Shown here piece by piece: positions 7,668 through 16,466 of a stretch of 64,000 nucleotides of DNA; positions within the stretch are counted from its first letter, which is position 1, and each line of letters begins with the position of its first letter. This DNA is from Phaeobacter sp. B1627 (lineage in GTDB: Bacteria; Pseudomonadota; Alphaproteobacteria; Rhodobacterales; Rhodobacteraceae). The position numbers and the translations under genes were made by a program. The DNA lies in NCBI RefSeq assembly GCF_006265095.1, contig NZ_VCNK01000022.1, positions 62,001 to 126,000 on the forward strand, given 5' to 3'. The notes beneath the pieces were generated by a model. The model was not told where the DNA came from and made no database searches. It saw nothing but the letters and a program-made list of their open reading frames with translations.

Positions 7668-8249
7668 TCAGCGACCGGCCCCGTTGCGGAAATACTCCGC
7701 CGCACTCAGATAGGCCGCCGCACGTCCGGCGGTGCTCCATTCATGCTCCAGCGGGGCATCCCCGATGACCACAACCGCAGAGCCCGACAGACCACGCGCA
7801 TGGATGATCCCCTGCACCGCCTCCCGGATGTGACCCCAGCCGTCGGTAAAGACCGGCGCCTGCCCCGTTGCATCCAGGACCGGGTTGGCCTCGGCCACAT
7901 GCTCCGGCCGCAGCGGGCGATGCGCCAGCGCAAGACGTCCGGCCCCGACCACCTTTTCCAAAGCCTCCGCCTCCCTCTCAGGCATCTCAGCGCGACCAAA
8001 GAGCTGCAGCGCATTGGAGGAAAACAACAGCCCCAGCACGTCCCGCCCCGACGTCTGACGCACTTTTGCGTAGGTTTTGTAGTCCATACCCAGCTCCGCT
8101 GCCCGCTTGAGCCGCATCTGCAACACCAGTTTCGGGATAGTATTGGGCATCAGCTTCTTCTGCGCGGAGCGCCACGCATACGTCCGCCAGACCTTTCCCG
8201 GCTCCATACTCGGCCCACCGTTATGTCCCAACCCAGCCACGACAGTCAT
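7668..8249 (-). CDS. conserved hypothetical protein in the riboflavin operon
   Basis: This 193-residue soluble protein has no domain I can name. It opens with the GLGHNGGPSM motif seen in many short alphaproteobacterial proteins. A basic helical stretch follows (WRSAQKKLMPNTIPKLVLQMRLKRAAELGMDYKTYAKVRQ), then an alpha/beta-like part (SAVVVIGDAPLEHEW). Its ATG directly abuts the ribE stop codon (TAG-ATG), so it is translated from the rib transcript. The linkage suggests a role in flavin metabolism or an HNH/phage-derived origin; neither is shown by sequence. Confidence 0.75.
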   Translation of the reverse strand: MTVVAGLGHNGGPSMEPGKVWRTYAWRSAQKKLMPNTIPKLVLQMRLKRAAELGMDYKTYAKVRQTSGRDVLGLLFSSNALQLFGRAEMPEREAEALEKVVGAGRLALAHRPLRPEHVAEANPVLDATGQAPVFTDGWGHIREAVQGIIHARGLSGSAVVVIGDAPLEHEWSTAGRAAAYLSAAEYFRNGAGR

Positions 8250-8837
8250 CTAGAGGCTCTCCTGCAGGCGCGCCACATAGCGTGCCAATGTGTCGATCTC
8301 GAGGTTGACGCGATCCCCCAGCGTCACATCGCCCCAGGTGGTCACCTCTTTGGTGTGTGGTATGAAATTGATCCCGAACTCGCGTCCCTCCACCTCATTC
8401 ACCGTCAACGAGGTGCCGTTCAACGCGACCGATCCCTTCGGCGCGATGAACCTGGCAAGGTCCTCCGGCGCCCGCAGCGTGACGCGGGTGCTGTCGCCCT
8501 CATCGCGCAGCCCCACGACCTCGGCCACGCCATCCACATGCCCCGAGACGATATGGCCGCCCAGCTCATCGCCGACCTTCAGCGCACGTTCCAGGTTCAC
8601 CCGCTTCCCCACAACCCAGGTATCGAGGTTGGTCTTTGACACCGTCTCGGCTGAGATCTGGACATCGTACCAATCCGCGCCCAGCGCCACGACCGTCAGA
8701 CAGACCCCGTCCGACGCGATAGAGGCCCCCATGTCTATGCTGTCGGTGTCATAGGCGGTCTGGATACGGGCGCGCAGATCGCCCTCCTGCTCCAGCGCGA
8801 TGAGGGTGCCGACATCGGTGATGATCCCGGTGAACAT
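8250..8837 (-). CDS. ribE: riboflavin synthase, alpha subunit
   Basis: Riboflavin synthase dismutates two lumazine molecules into riboflavin and a pyrimidine. The 195 residues show the internal duplication of the family: an N-terminal barrel beginning MFTGIITDVG and a second barrel containing GVALNGTSLTV-type sequence. The SGHVDGV motif marks the first active-site strand. It heads the ribE-hypothetical-ribBA-ribH-nusB run on the minus strand. Its upstream region diverges from the capsule gene kpsS. Confidence 0.96.
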   Translation of the reverse strand: MFTGIITDVGTLIALEQEGDLRARIQTAYDTDSIDMGASIASDGVCLTVVALGADWYDVQISAETVSKTNLDTWVVGKRVNLERALKVGDELGGHIVSGHVDGVAEVVGLRDEGDSTRVTLRAPEDLARFIAPKGSVALNGTSLTVNEVEGREFGINFIPHTKEVTTWGDVTLGDRVNLEIDTLARYVARLQESL

Positions 8838-9028
8838 GGGCTGTCTCCTTCGAATTTCCGCGCCGCATTGGACGCACCGTTTGCCCAGAGCTAGCCCTTG
8901 GCCGCGCCCGGCTCAAGAGCGCGCTTGCCGTGGTGAAGCATCTGGTCATAGTTTGGCCCTAGAACAGGTGGAAATTGACCGGATCTCCGCCACCTCTTTC
9001 AGCACGCGACCAAAGGACCGCCGCCGAG

Positions 9029-10321
9029 ATGCCCCCGCCTTCCGCCGACACGCGCAGCTTTTTGTTCCTGCAAGGTCCGCACGGACCGTTTTTTGCCGCG
9101 CTCGCGCGCCTTTTGCGATCGGCGGGCTGTCGGGTCCATCGCGTCGGCTTCAACACCGGTGACCGGGTCTTCTGGACCGACCGGCAAAGCTACATCCCCT
9201 ACAGGGGGGCGCCTGACGACTGGCCTGCGCGGTTTGCCGAATTGCTGGATGTGCATGATGTGACCGATATCGTCCTTTATGGCGATACACGTCCGGTTCA
9301 TGCCCGGGCGACAGAGATCGCGCGCAGCCGCGGCGTGACCGTCCACGTCTTTGAAGAAGGCTACCTCCGGCCCTATTGGGTCACCTACGAACGGGGCGGC
9401 TCCAACGGCCATTCCCGCCTGATGCAGATGCAGGTCGCCGACATGGAGCAGACCCTCGCCCGCAGTGAGCTGGACATGCCACTGCCACCGGCCCATTGGG
9501 GCGATACCCGGCAACATGTGATCTACGGCGCGCTCTATCACTGGTTCGTCATGTTCTGGAACCGGGGCTACCGCAGCTTTCGCCCGCATCGGGCGTTGCC
9601 GGTCACCCGAGAATTTCAGCTCTACCTGCGTCGTCTCCTGATGATGCCGATGCACGCGCTTGACCGCCGCATTGCCACCGCGCGCATTCGAAACGGCGGT
9701 TTTCCCTACCATCTGGCGCTGTTGCAGCTGGAACATGACAGCGCCTTTCAGGCCCACTCCCCTTTTTCCACTATGACGGATTTTCTGGACACCGTGATCA
9801 CCGATTTCGCTGCCAGCGCGCCGACGCATCACCATCTGGTGTTCAAGGCGCATCCGCTGGAAGACGGCCGCGTGCCGCTGCGCCGTGATCTGAAGCGTAT
9901 CGCCCGCGCCCATGGCGTCAGCGACAGGGTCCACTACGTGCGGGGTGGCAAGCTGGCCCAGCTTCTGAACGAAGCGCGCACGGCCGTGACCGTGAACTCC
10001 ACCGCGGGCCAGCAAGTGCTCTGGCGCGGCCTGCCGCTCAAGGTCTTCGGCAAGGCCGTCTATGACAAGCCCGAATTCGTCTCCACCCAGCCCCTCACGG
10101 AGTTCTTTACCGCGCCGGCCCGCCCGGACGGACGCGCCTACAAACAGTATCGCCGGTATCTTCTGGAAACATCGCAGCTGCCCGGCGGATTTTATTCCCG
10201 CTCCGGGCGCAGACAGTTGTTGCGGCAGGTCGTCGACATGATGCTGGCAGCCGAGGATCCCTATGACGCGTTCCTCGCCGGAACAGCAGCGCCACGGCAA
10301 CACTTGCGTGCCGTGACCTGA
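9029..10321 (+). CDS. kpsS: KpsS-like capsular polysaccharide glycosyltransferase
   Basis: KpsS enzymes transfer the first beta-Kdo onto the phosphatidylglycerol anchor of group 2-type capsules at the cytoplasmic membrane. The 430-residue protein begins with the family opening RSFLFLQGPHGPFF and includes FNTGDRVFW. It also has VHVFEEGYLRPYW and the C-terminal VNSTAGQQVLWRGLPLKVFG nucleotide-sugar motif. An upstream TTG at 8975 would add 18 residues, but the ATG at 9029 fits the family N-terminus and follows AAGGA. The gene lies between the two halves of the riboflavin locus, pointing the other way, and is followed by the export lipoprotein and KpsC. Confidence 0.88.
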   Translation: MPPPSADTRSFLFLQGPHGPFFAALARLLRSAGCRVHRVGFNTGDRVFWTDRQSYIPYRGAPDDWPARFAELLDVHDVTDIVLYGDTRPVHARATEIARSRGVTVHVFEEGYLRPYWVTYERGGSNGHSRLMQMQVADMEQTLARSELDMPLPPAHWGDTRQHVIYGALYHWFVMFWNRGYRSFRPHRALPVTREFQLYLRRLLMMPMHALDRRIATARIRNGGFPYHLALLQLEHDSAFQAHSPFSTMTDFLDTVITDFAASAPTHHHLVFKAHPLEDGRVPLRRDLKRIARAHGVSDRVHYVRGGKLAQLLNEARTAVTVNSTAGQQVLWRGLPLKVFGKAVYDKPEFVSTQPLTEFFTAPARPDGRAYKQYRRYLLETSQLPGGFYSRSGRRQLLRQVVDMMLAAEDPYDAFLAGTAAPRQHLRAVT

Positions 10322-10367
10322 GCCACAGTGCACAGGTCTCTGGATTTTTTCCGAACACTCGGTTAAT

Positions 10368-10396
10368 TTGCTGGCAAAACTTGAGGCAAAATAAAA
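10368..10396 (+). promoter_or_regulatory. possible sigma-70 promoter for the export lipoprotein gene
   Basis: TTGCTG at 10368-10373 and ATAAAA at 10391-10396 are separated by 17 bases in an AT-rich patch just upstream of the gene. The match is moderate only. Confidence 0.3.
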
Positions 10397-10417
10397 ACAG
10401 GTCGAGGAGACCGAGCA

Positions 10418-11554
10418 GTGAAACCCATGCATTTTCGATGGGCGCGCCCCGTGGCATTGCTGACGGCAGTTGCCCTTGCGGCGTCCTGCGGGCTGCCCAA
10501 GGTTGGCCCAAGCAAACGTCAGATTTTTGCGGGATCCGTTCAAAAACAAGGCGATGCCTTTGTTGTATCCGTCAATGACCGCGTCGCCCTTGCCACCGCC
10601 GTTGTGCCGGCGCTCGGGTTTTCGGACTCTTTCGCCAATGCGTCGGTGCTGACATCGGACATCATCCGGCCCGGCGACATTCTCGGGCTGACCATCTGGG
10701 AAAACGTCGATGACGGCCTGCTTGCCAGCGCCGGGGCAAATGCGACGGCCCTCGAAGAAGTGCAGGTTGACGGGGCCGGATACATATTCGTGCCCTACGC
10801 CGGCCGGGTGCGGGCCTCGGGCAACACGCCCGAACAGCTGCGCGAAGCGATCACCGAAAAGCTGGAGGATCAAACACCGGATCCGCAGGTTCAGGTCCGT
10901 CGCCTCGCCGGGGATGGCGCCACCGTGAGCCTGACCGGAGCCGTCGGCGGTCAGGGGGTCTACCCGATCGAGCGCCCGACGCGGACGCTGTCGACCATGC
11001 TGGCGCGCGCCGGTGGCATCGCAATCGAGCCGGAAATCGCGCAGGTTACCATTATCCGGGGCCAGCAGACCGGCACCGTGTGGTTCGAGGATCTCTATGA
11101 CAACCCGCAGCTTGATATTGCGCTGCGCAATGGCGACAAGATCCTTGTCGAGGCCGATACACGCGCCTTTACCGCCCTTGGCGCCACCGCTGCTCAGGCC
11201 CGCGTGCCCTTCGAGAGCCAGAACCTCTCTGCGCTGGAGGCCATCGCGCAGGTTGGTGGCCTGATTGCCACCGCGTCCGACCCCACCGGCGTGTTTGTCT
11301 TCCGCAACGAAGCGGCGGAGATTTCAAATCAGGTCCTGGGACGCAACGATCTGATCGGTGCCCAGCGGATGGTCTATGTGCTGAACCTCACCCAGCCGAA
11401 CGGGTTGTTCATCGCCCGCGATTTCGTGATCCGGGACGGCGATACCATCTATGTGACCGAGGCGCCCTATGCGCAGTGGACCAAGACCCTGTCGCTGCTG
11501 TTCAGCCCCCTCTCCACAGCGGCAAGCATTGACACGCTCTTCGGTGCCGACTGA
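10418..11554 (+). CDS. polysaccharide export outer-membrane lipoprotein (OPX/KpsD-Wza type)
   Basis: This 378-residue protein has a lipoprotein signal peptide with lipobox LAASC (Cys24) and is thus anchored at the outer membrane. A Poly_export region near residues 85-190 contains IRPGDILGLTIWE and VDGAGYIFVPYAGRV. Two SLBB-like beta-grasp repeats follow (VSLTGAVGGQGVYPI and the LSALEAIAQVGGL region). OPX proteins form the outer-membrane channel for capsule or exopolysaccharide. It sits between kpsS and kpsC, consistent with capsule export, although no KpsMTE-type transporter is in the window. Confidence 0.9.
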   Translation: MKPMHFRWARPVALLTAVALAASCGLPKVGPSKRQIFAGSVQKQGDAFVVSVNDRVALATAVVPALGFSDSFANASVLTSDIIRPGDILGLTIWENVDDGLLASAGANATALEEVQVDGAGYIFVPYAGRVRASGNTPEQLREAITEKLEDQTPDPQVQVRRLAGDGATVSLTGAVGGQGVYPIERPTRTLSTMLARAGGIAIEPEIAQVTIIRGQQTGTVWFEDLYDNPQLDIALRNGDKILVEADTRAFTALGATAAQARVPFESQNLSALEAIAQVGGLIATASDPTGVFVFRNEAAEISNQVLGRNDLIGAQRMVYVLNLTQPNGLFIARDFVIRDGDTIYVTEAPYAQWTKTLSLLFSPLSTAASIDTLFGAD

Positions 11555-11560
11555 TCTCTC

Positions 11561-13603
11561 ATGATGCAAAGGCCGAAGCCGCATCCTGACACCACACAAA
11601 CCGGGAGCTCTCGCTCCCGGCTTTTTGTGTACAATAGCGGGTTTTTATTCCAGCAGCGGGTGCGGCGCATTCTGCAGCTCGCCGGCTATGATATTCGTCT
11701 TGGCCGCCCGAAAGACGGCGACTTCGTCGGCATATGGGGGGATTCTCCCACTGCACATCGCGGCAAGAAGGTCGCCGAAGCCCACCACGCGGCGATGATC
11801 CGGGTTGAGGATGCTTTCCTGCGCTCGGTCCATCCAGGGCGCAGCGGGGAGCCGCCGCTTGGGTTGCTGATCGATCGCACCGGGGTGCATTTCAATCCGC
11901 ATCTGTCCAGCGACCTTGTGATCATGCTGAAGACGGATCCACTGGACGACAGCCACCTGATGCGGCGTGCACGGGATGCAATGGCCCGCCTGCAGGACGC
12001 ACATCTCAGCAAATACAACGCCTTCCACCCTCAGGTGCCGGTGCCGGATCCCGGTTATGTCCTGGTCGTTGACCAATTGCGCGGCGATGCCTCCGTCAAG
12101 GCGTCAGTGCCGTTTCCGGGGGCCGATCAGGGCCGGTTTCAAGAGATGCTTGCCTTTGCGCAGGAGGAACATCCCGGCGCGCGCATCCTGATCAAGACCC
12201 ACCCGGAGACGGTGCGCGGCCACCGGCCCGGGTATTTCAGCGCCCGTGATGCCACTGGTCGGGTGGAGCTGTTCGATGCCCCGGTGTCGCCGCATCTCCT
12301 GCTGGAGGGGGCGGTCGGGGTCTATACAGTGTCGTCGCAGCTGGGGTTCGAAGCGATCCTCGCGGGGCATAAACCGCGGATCTTCGGCCAGCCGTTCTAT
12401 GCCGGTTGGGGCCTGACAGAGGATGAATTTCCACCGCAGGGGCGCACCCGCAAGCTGACCCGGGCCCAGCTTTTTGCCGCTGCAATGATCCAGTATCCCA
12501 CCTGGTATGACCCCTACAACGATCAGCTCTGCGAGGTGGAACAGGTGATTGATGCACTGGAGGCACAGGTGCGGGCCTGGCGCGAGGACCGCGTTGGCTG
12601 GGCCGCCTCCGGGATCAGTTTGTGGAAACGCAAACCTTTGCAGAAGTTTTTTGGCCAGCACGTTCGCATGCGCTTCACTGAAAGTGCGCAGACAGCCCGC
12701 AAGAGCGGCAAGTCCTGGATGGTCTGGGCCAGCAAGGCGACCGAGGCACATGCAGGGGCCTGGAACCTGGAGGATGGTTTTTTACGTTCAAAAGGTCTCG
12801 GGGCGCAGCTTGTCCCGCCCCTGTCTCTGGCGCTGGACCGGCAGGGGATCTATTACGACCCCACTCGTCACAATGATCTGGACGATCTGATCCGCGCCCG
12901 CGCGACACTGACCCCGCAGCAGGAAAGGCGGATCGAAGCCTTGGTGATGCGTTTGATCAAGCACGAAATCACAAAATACAACATTGGTGGCGACCTGCCG
13001 GAGCTCCCCAAAGGGCATCGTATTTTGGTGCCCGGCCAGGTCGAAGATGACGCCTCGATCCGGCTTGGCACCGGCAAGATCAATACCAATATGAAGCTGC
13101 TGCAAGCGGTGCGCGCGGCCCGTCCGAAGGCCGTTATCATCTACAAACCTCATCCGGATGTCGAAGCCGGATTGCGCAAGGGAGAGCTGCGGTCGGTTGA
13201 AACCTGGGCGGATGTGATCGCGGTGCGCGCCAATCCGGCCGCCCTGATCGATTCCGTTGACGAAGTCTGGACCATGACCTCGCTTCTCGGGTTCGAGGCT
13301 TTGCTGCGGCGGGTGCCTGTGACCTGTGTCGGGCTGCCGTTTTATGCCGGGTGGGGGCTGACGCAAGACCGGCTGCAGGCCCCACACTGGCGGGACGCAA
13401 AGCCTGGTATACTCGGGCTGGCCTATGCCGCGCTCATTGACTATCCGCGGTATTTCGATCCCATCTCCGGACTTCCCTGTCCGCCGGAAGTGGCGGTGGA
13501 TCGGTTGATCAACGGCGACCTGCCGCAACCGGGCCAGCTTAATCGAAGCCTGTCGAAGCTGCAGGGGCTCCTGGCCAGCTCCGTCCGTCTTTGGCGCGGA
13601 TGA
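11561..13603 (+). CDS. kpsC: KpsC-like dual beta-Kdo capsule glycosyltransferase
   Basis: KpsC extends the Kdo linker of lipid-anchored capsules. The 680-residue protein shows the expected duplication: each half carries the FEALLRR/FEAILAG helix followed by PFYAGWGLT (about residues 285 and 595). Each half also has an EDGFLRS/EDAFLRS motif (about 90 and 400). The annotated start is uncertain: ATG 11561 lacks a good Shine-Dalgarno. A terminator-like hairpin (11601-11620) lies inside the first 20 codons, and the conserved part begins only at LFVYNSGFLF. A GTG at codon 23 is an alternative. The upstream gene's stop is 6 bases before the first ATG. Confidence 0.88.
   Translation: MMQRPKPHPDTTQTGSSRSRLFVYNSGFLFQQRVRRILQLAGYDIRLGRPKDGDFVGIWGDSPTAHRGKKVAEAHHAAMIRVEDAFLRSVHPGRSGEPPLGLLIDRTGVHFNPHLSSDLVIMLKTDPLDDSHLMRRARDAMARLQDAHLSKYNAFHPQVPVPDPGYVLVVDQLRGDASVKASVPFPGADQGRFQEMLAFAQEEHPGARILIKTHPETVRGHRPGYFSARDATGRVELFDAPVSPHLLLEGAVGVYTVSSQLGFEAILAGHKPRIFGQPFYAGWGLTEDEFPPQGRTRKLTRAQLFAAAMIQYPTWYDPYNDQLCEVEQVIDALEAQVRAWREDRVGWAASGISLWKRKPLQKFFGQHVRMRFTESAQTARKSGKSWMVWASKATEAHAGAWNLEDGFLRSKGLGAQLVPPLSLALDRQGIYYDPTRHNDLDDLIRARATLTPQQERRIEALVMRLIKHEITKYNIGGDLPELPKGHRILVPGQVEDDASIRLGTGKINTNMKLLQAVRAARPKAVIIYKPHPDVEAGLRKGELRSVETWADVIAVRANPAALIDSVDEVWTMTSLLGFEALLRRVPVTCVGLPFYAGWGLTQDRLQAPHWRDAKPGILGLAYAALIDYPRYFDPISGLPCPPEVAVDRLINGDLPQPGQLNRSLSKLQGLLASSVRLWRG
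11601..11628 (+). terminator. terminator-like hairpin within the 5' end of kpsC
   Basis: CCGGGAGC-TCTC-GCTCCCGG forms an 8-bp GC-rich perfect stem with a 4-base loop, directly followed by CTTTTTGTGT. It would act on plus-strand transcripts leaving the export lipoprotein gene, either as its terminator or as an attenuator for kpsC. Confidence 0.7.
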
Positions 13604-13608
13604 AGGAT

Positions 13609-13652
13609 GCGAGGCGCTGCCTCGCGCTCCGAGGTATTTTCAAAAGATGAAA
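13609..13652 (+). repeat. hairpin plus dispersed 3'-UTR element, copy A
   Basis: GCGAGGC-GCT-GCCTCGC (13609-13625) is followed by GAGGTATTT and AAAGATGAAA (13631-13652). The second part recurs after soxB and glpX in this window. It lies downstream of kpsC in the same orientation and may end its transcript. Confidence 0.55.
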
Positions 13653-13754
13653 CCAGAGCCGAAATCGCTGCTGTGATCATGTGACCGAATGCGCGTGGTC
13701 TTCGGCGCATTGGCAGCCTTTTCCACGTCAGCGGAAGGCGGTTCAGGAAATCGT

Positions 13755-14855
13755 CTAGCTTTGAGGGCGTTTCCAGCGATGCAGGATATCGGCGCCGATG
13801 GTGCGGGTCTCGATCAGGTCAAACCGCGGAGCGTCCGGCAAGGCCCCAATCCCCAATGCGCCGATTGAGGGCAGCCCCTCGGCGCCAATCGCAACACCGG
13901 CCGTGAAGCCGACCAGCTCATCCACCAGATCATGGGCCAACAACGTTGCGGCCAGCGCGCTGCCACCCTCGCAGAATACACGCGTCATGCCCACCTGCCC
14001 CAGTTGCTGCAACACGTCATGCGGGTCGAGCTGCGTGCCCAACGCCCCACAGGACAGGAGAGTGGCGCCGACCCCTTCCCATGCGCGGATACGCTCTGCA
14101 TCGGCACTGTGACCGTGGCAGAGAAAAAGCGGCACATCGCGTGCCGAACGGGCCAGGCTGCTCATCAGCGGCAAGTCGAGATGACGTGACACGACCACCC
14201 GCGCGGGCTGGGCCTCGATGCCGAGGTCACGCACGGTCAGGCTGGGATCGTCCGCCCGGGCCGTCCCCGCGCCGACCATCACCGCGTCATGGCGGGCGCG
14301 CATGGCGTGTACAGCCCGGCGGGCTTCGGGGCCGGTGATCCATTTGCTCTGCCCGGAGCCCGTCGCAATGCGGCCATCGAAGCTGGCGGCCAGCTTGAGG
14401 GTTACAAACGGCCGTCCCTGTTCTGTCCTGAGGAAGAATCCCTCGTGGTCGAACCCGGCCTCATCCATGCAAACGCCGGTGGTGACTTTTATGCCCGCCG
14501 CGCGCAACATCGCAAACCCCTGACCGCTGACACGTGGGTCACTGTCGCCAATCGCGGCCACCACGCGTGCGACACCTGCATCAATCAAAGCCTGCGCGCA
14601 GGGCGGGGTCTGGCCGGTATGGGCGCAGGGTTCGAGGCTGACATAGGCCGTGGCACCCTCAGCAGCCGGCCCGGCCTGAGCCAGGGCCACGGCCTCTGCG
14701 TGCGGCCTGCCACCGGGTTGGGTCCAGCCGCGTCCGACAACCCGCCCCGAGCGCACAATGACGCATCCGACCGCAGGATTGGGCCAGGTTCGCCCCTGCC
14801 CTCTGCGCCCGAGCGACAGGGCCATCGCCATGAAGCGATCATCACTCTGGGTCAT
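13755..14855 (-). CDS. ribD: bifunctional riboflavin deaminase/reductase
   Basis: RibD performs the second (deaminase) and third (reductase) steps of riboflavin synthesis. The N-terminal cytidine-deaminase-like domain shows HAE (52-54) and PCAHTGQTPPC (76-86) as zinc ligands and catalytic Glu. The C-terminal reductase domain has TLKLAASFDGRIAT, GAGTARADDPSLTVR and the FCEGGSALAATLL cofactor loop. Length (366) is normal. It follows nrdR by 36 bases on the minus strand. The rest of the riboflavin genes resume 4.9 kb downstream, beyond the oppositely oriented capsule genes. Confidence 0.96.
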   Translation of the reverse strand: MTQSDDRFMAMALSLGRRGQGRTWPNPAVGCVIVRSGRVVGRGWTQPGGRPHAEAVALAQAGPAAEGATAYVSLEPCAHTGQTPPCAQALIDAGVARVVAAIGDSDPRVSGQGFAMLRAAGIKVTTGVCMDEAGFDHEGFFLRTEQGRPFVTLKLAASFDGRIATGSGQSKWITGPEARRAVHAMRARHDAVMVGAGTARADDPSLTVRDLGIEAQPARVVVSRHLDLPLMSSLARSARDVPLFLCHGHSADAERIRAWEGVGATLLSCGALGTQLDPHDVLQQLGQVGMTRVFCEGGSALAATLLAHDLVDELVGFTAGVAIGAEGLPSIGALGIGALPDAPRFDLIETRTIGADILHRWKRPQS

Positions 14856-14891
14856 GGGTTCAGACCTTTCCCTGCACGTCAGATCCGCAGA

Positions 14892-15359
14892 TCAGCTGTC
14901 AGGCTGGACCGGTGGACGCAACTCGTGCACAAAATCCTCGAAATCGTCGGCCGCCTGGAAGTTTTTATAGACGCTGGCAAAGCGCACATAGGCCACCGTA
15001 TCGATCCGGGCCAGCGCTTCCATCGCGATTTCGCCGATCATCTTGGAGCGGATATCGGTTTCCCCCATGCTCTCAAGCCGTCGCACGATGCCGGAGATCA
15101 TCTGATCGATCCGCTCCGGATCTACCGGGCGTTTCTGCATGGAGATCCGGATGGAGCGTTCCAGCTTGTCGCGGTCGAAATCCTCCCGCTTGCCGTTGGA
15201 TTTTATCACCACCAGATCCCGCAGCTGGACCCGTTCATAGGTGGTGAAGCGCCCACCGCAGGCCGGACAGGACCGGCGCCGACGAATAGAGACGTGATCC
15301 TCTGCCGGGCGTGAATCCTTCACTTGGGTATCGACATTTCCGCAAAACGGGCAGCGCAT
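14892..15359 (-). CDS. nrdR: transcriptional repressor NrdR
   Basis: NrdR is an ATP/dATP-responsive zinc-ribbon repressor of ribonucleotide reductase genes. The 155-residue protein begins MRCPFCGN, with Cys3/Cys6 and Cys31/Cys34 (SCPACGGRF) forming the ribbon around an arginine-rich turn. The ATP-cone follows ([20 protein letters not shown]). The start is set by this N-terminus, which must carry the first zinc ligands. The nrdR-ribD pairing is typical of Alphaproteobacteria. Confidence 0.96.
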   Translation of the reverse strand: MRCPFCGNVDTQVKDSRPAEDHVSIRRRRSCPACGGRFTTYERVQLRDLVVIKSNGKREDFDRDKLERSIRISMQKRPVDPERIDQMISGIVRRLESMGETDIRSKMIGEIAMEALARIDTVAYVRFASVYKNFQAADDFEDFVHELRPPVQPDS

Positions 15360-15498
15360 CCGCGGGCTCCCTTCCCTGACACAAAATCGCTCTAGTGCGC
15401 AGCCTTGCGCATTTATCCACAACTATAGGGGAGCTGCTAGAGTTTGGGTAGAGGGGAATTGCCACCGCAACACCTTGGCCTGCGGGGCGTGCAGCGGG

Positions 15499-15918
15499 CT
15501 AGGCAAGATGCGCGAAGACCCTGCGCTGATGCGGGGCATTGCGGTGTTCGAAGAGATAGATCCCCTGCCAGGTGCCCAGCACTGGCCGCCCGTCCGAGAT
15601 TGGGAGCGACAGGCTCAGCGGCAGCATTGCCGCCTTGATATGGGCCGGCATATCGTCCGGCCCCTCATAGGTATGACGCAGATAGGCCATCGACGGATCG
15701 CTGGAGGGCGGCACCAAACGGGCGAAATATGCGAGCAGGTCATCGCGGACCTCGGGATCGGCGTTCTCCTGCACCAGCAAAGAGCAGGACGTATGGCGCA
15801 CAAACAGCGTGAGCAGCCCGGCCTCCACCTGCGATTGAGCGACCCAATCGCACAGCAGCCGCGTGAATTCGTAGAGCCCCTGCCCCTGTGTCTCGATCGT
15901 GAACTCGTGCTGCGGCAT
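15499..15918 (-). CDS. YjbQ (UPF0047) family protein
   Basis: This 139-residue single-domain protein belongs to the YjbQ family, some members of which show weak thiamin-phosphate synthase activity. Conserved segments are LLTLFVRHTSCSLLVQENADPEV, the HTYEGPDDMPAHIKAAML motif with the metal-binding histidine, and the C-terminal GTWQGIYLFEHR. It is cytosolic. Upstream on the same strand is a lipoprotein gene, 12 bases away, possibly co-transcribed. True function in this organism is not known. Confidence 0.92.
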   Translation of the reverse strand: MPQHEFTIETQGQGLYEFTRLLCDWVAQSQVEAGLLTLFVRHTSCSLLVQENADPEVRDDLLAYFARLVPPSSDPSMAYLRHTYEGPDDMPAHIKAAMLPLSLSLPISDGRPVLGTWQGIYLFEHRNAPHQRRVFAHLA

Positions 15919-15930
15919 GCTTCGGCGGTC

Positions 15931-16383
15931 CTAGAAGAAGAGCAGCGGTTCAACTTCGTGACAGAAGCCCTCGGCGGTGGAGAGGCTGAAGGCGTCACCG
16001 GGTTTGAAGCCATAGGCGCGGCGTATGAGCGGATAGCCCTCCGCGCGCGGAATTTCGTCGAGGGTGAAGGTCACCGCATCGATACGGCCGCTGACGACGC
16101 TGTCCGCCCGCCCCTTCTGGACGTAGATCATCTGCGACCACCCCGCCCCAAGGCGCCGCCGCGCGAAATCAGCAGCGGTGCACCAATAGGACGCACCATT
16201 GGCGCCGATCTGCGGCACCACCTCAAAGCTGCGCGCATCCAGCGCATAGACCCGAGCCTGCGTGCGTGGAGCATAGAAATCCGCCTGTGCTCCGGTACTG
16301 GGCAGCTCGGTGCAGGCCGCCAGTCCTGACAGACCGATCAGGGCAGTACAGGCGAGGCGGTTGAAAACGCTGGAGATCGGCAT
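15931..16383 (-). CDS. putative lipoprotein
   Basis: This 150-residue exported protein has a lipobox LAAC at Cys24 after a hydrophobic signal (LACTALIGLSG). The start at 16383 is preferred over 16392 because AAGGA is then placed 8 bases upstream. The mature part contains two further cysteines (SYWCTAADFARR and GFCHEVEP), which could form a disulfide. No named domain is recognised. It lies just upstream of the yjbQ-like gene, and similar small lipoproteins occur in other Rhodobacterales. Confidence 0.75.
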   Translation of the reverse strand: MPISSVFNRLACTALIGLSGLAACTELPSTGAQADFYAPRTQARVYALDARSFEVVPQIGANGASYWCTAADFARRRLGAGWSQMIYVQKGRADSVVSGRIDAVTFTLDEIPRAEGYPLIRRAYGFKPGDAFSLSTAEGFCHEVEPLLFF

Positions 16384-16466
16384 CAGGGGCATCCTTCGTT
16401 GGCTCCCGCTGATGTAGGCCGTTCACGTGAGCGGAACAAGTCTTCGACTGGCGCGGAGAAGCCGGA

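Noticed and set aside
7685-7700. A fourth copy of the dispersed GAGGTATTT element near the hypothetical rib-operon gene
   Set aside because: Only a short similarity (GAGTATTT on the minus strand), and it is inside coding sequence.
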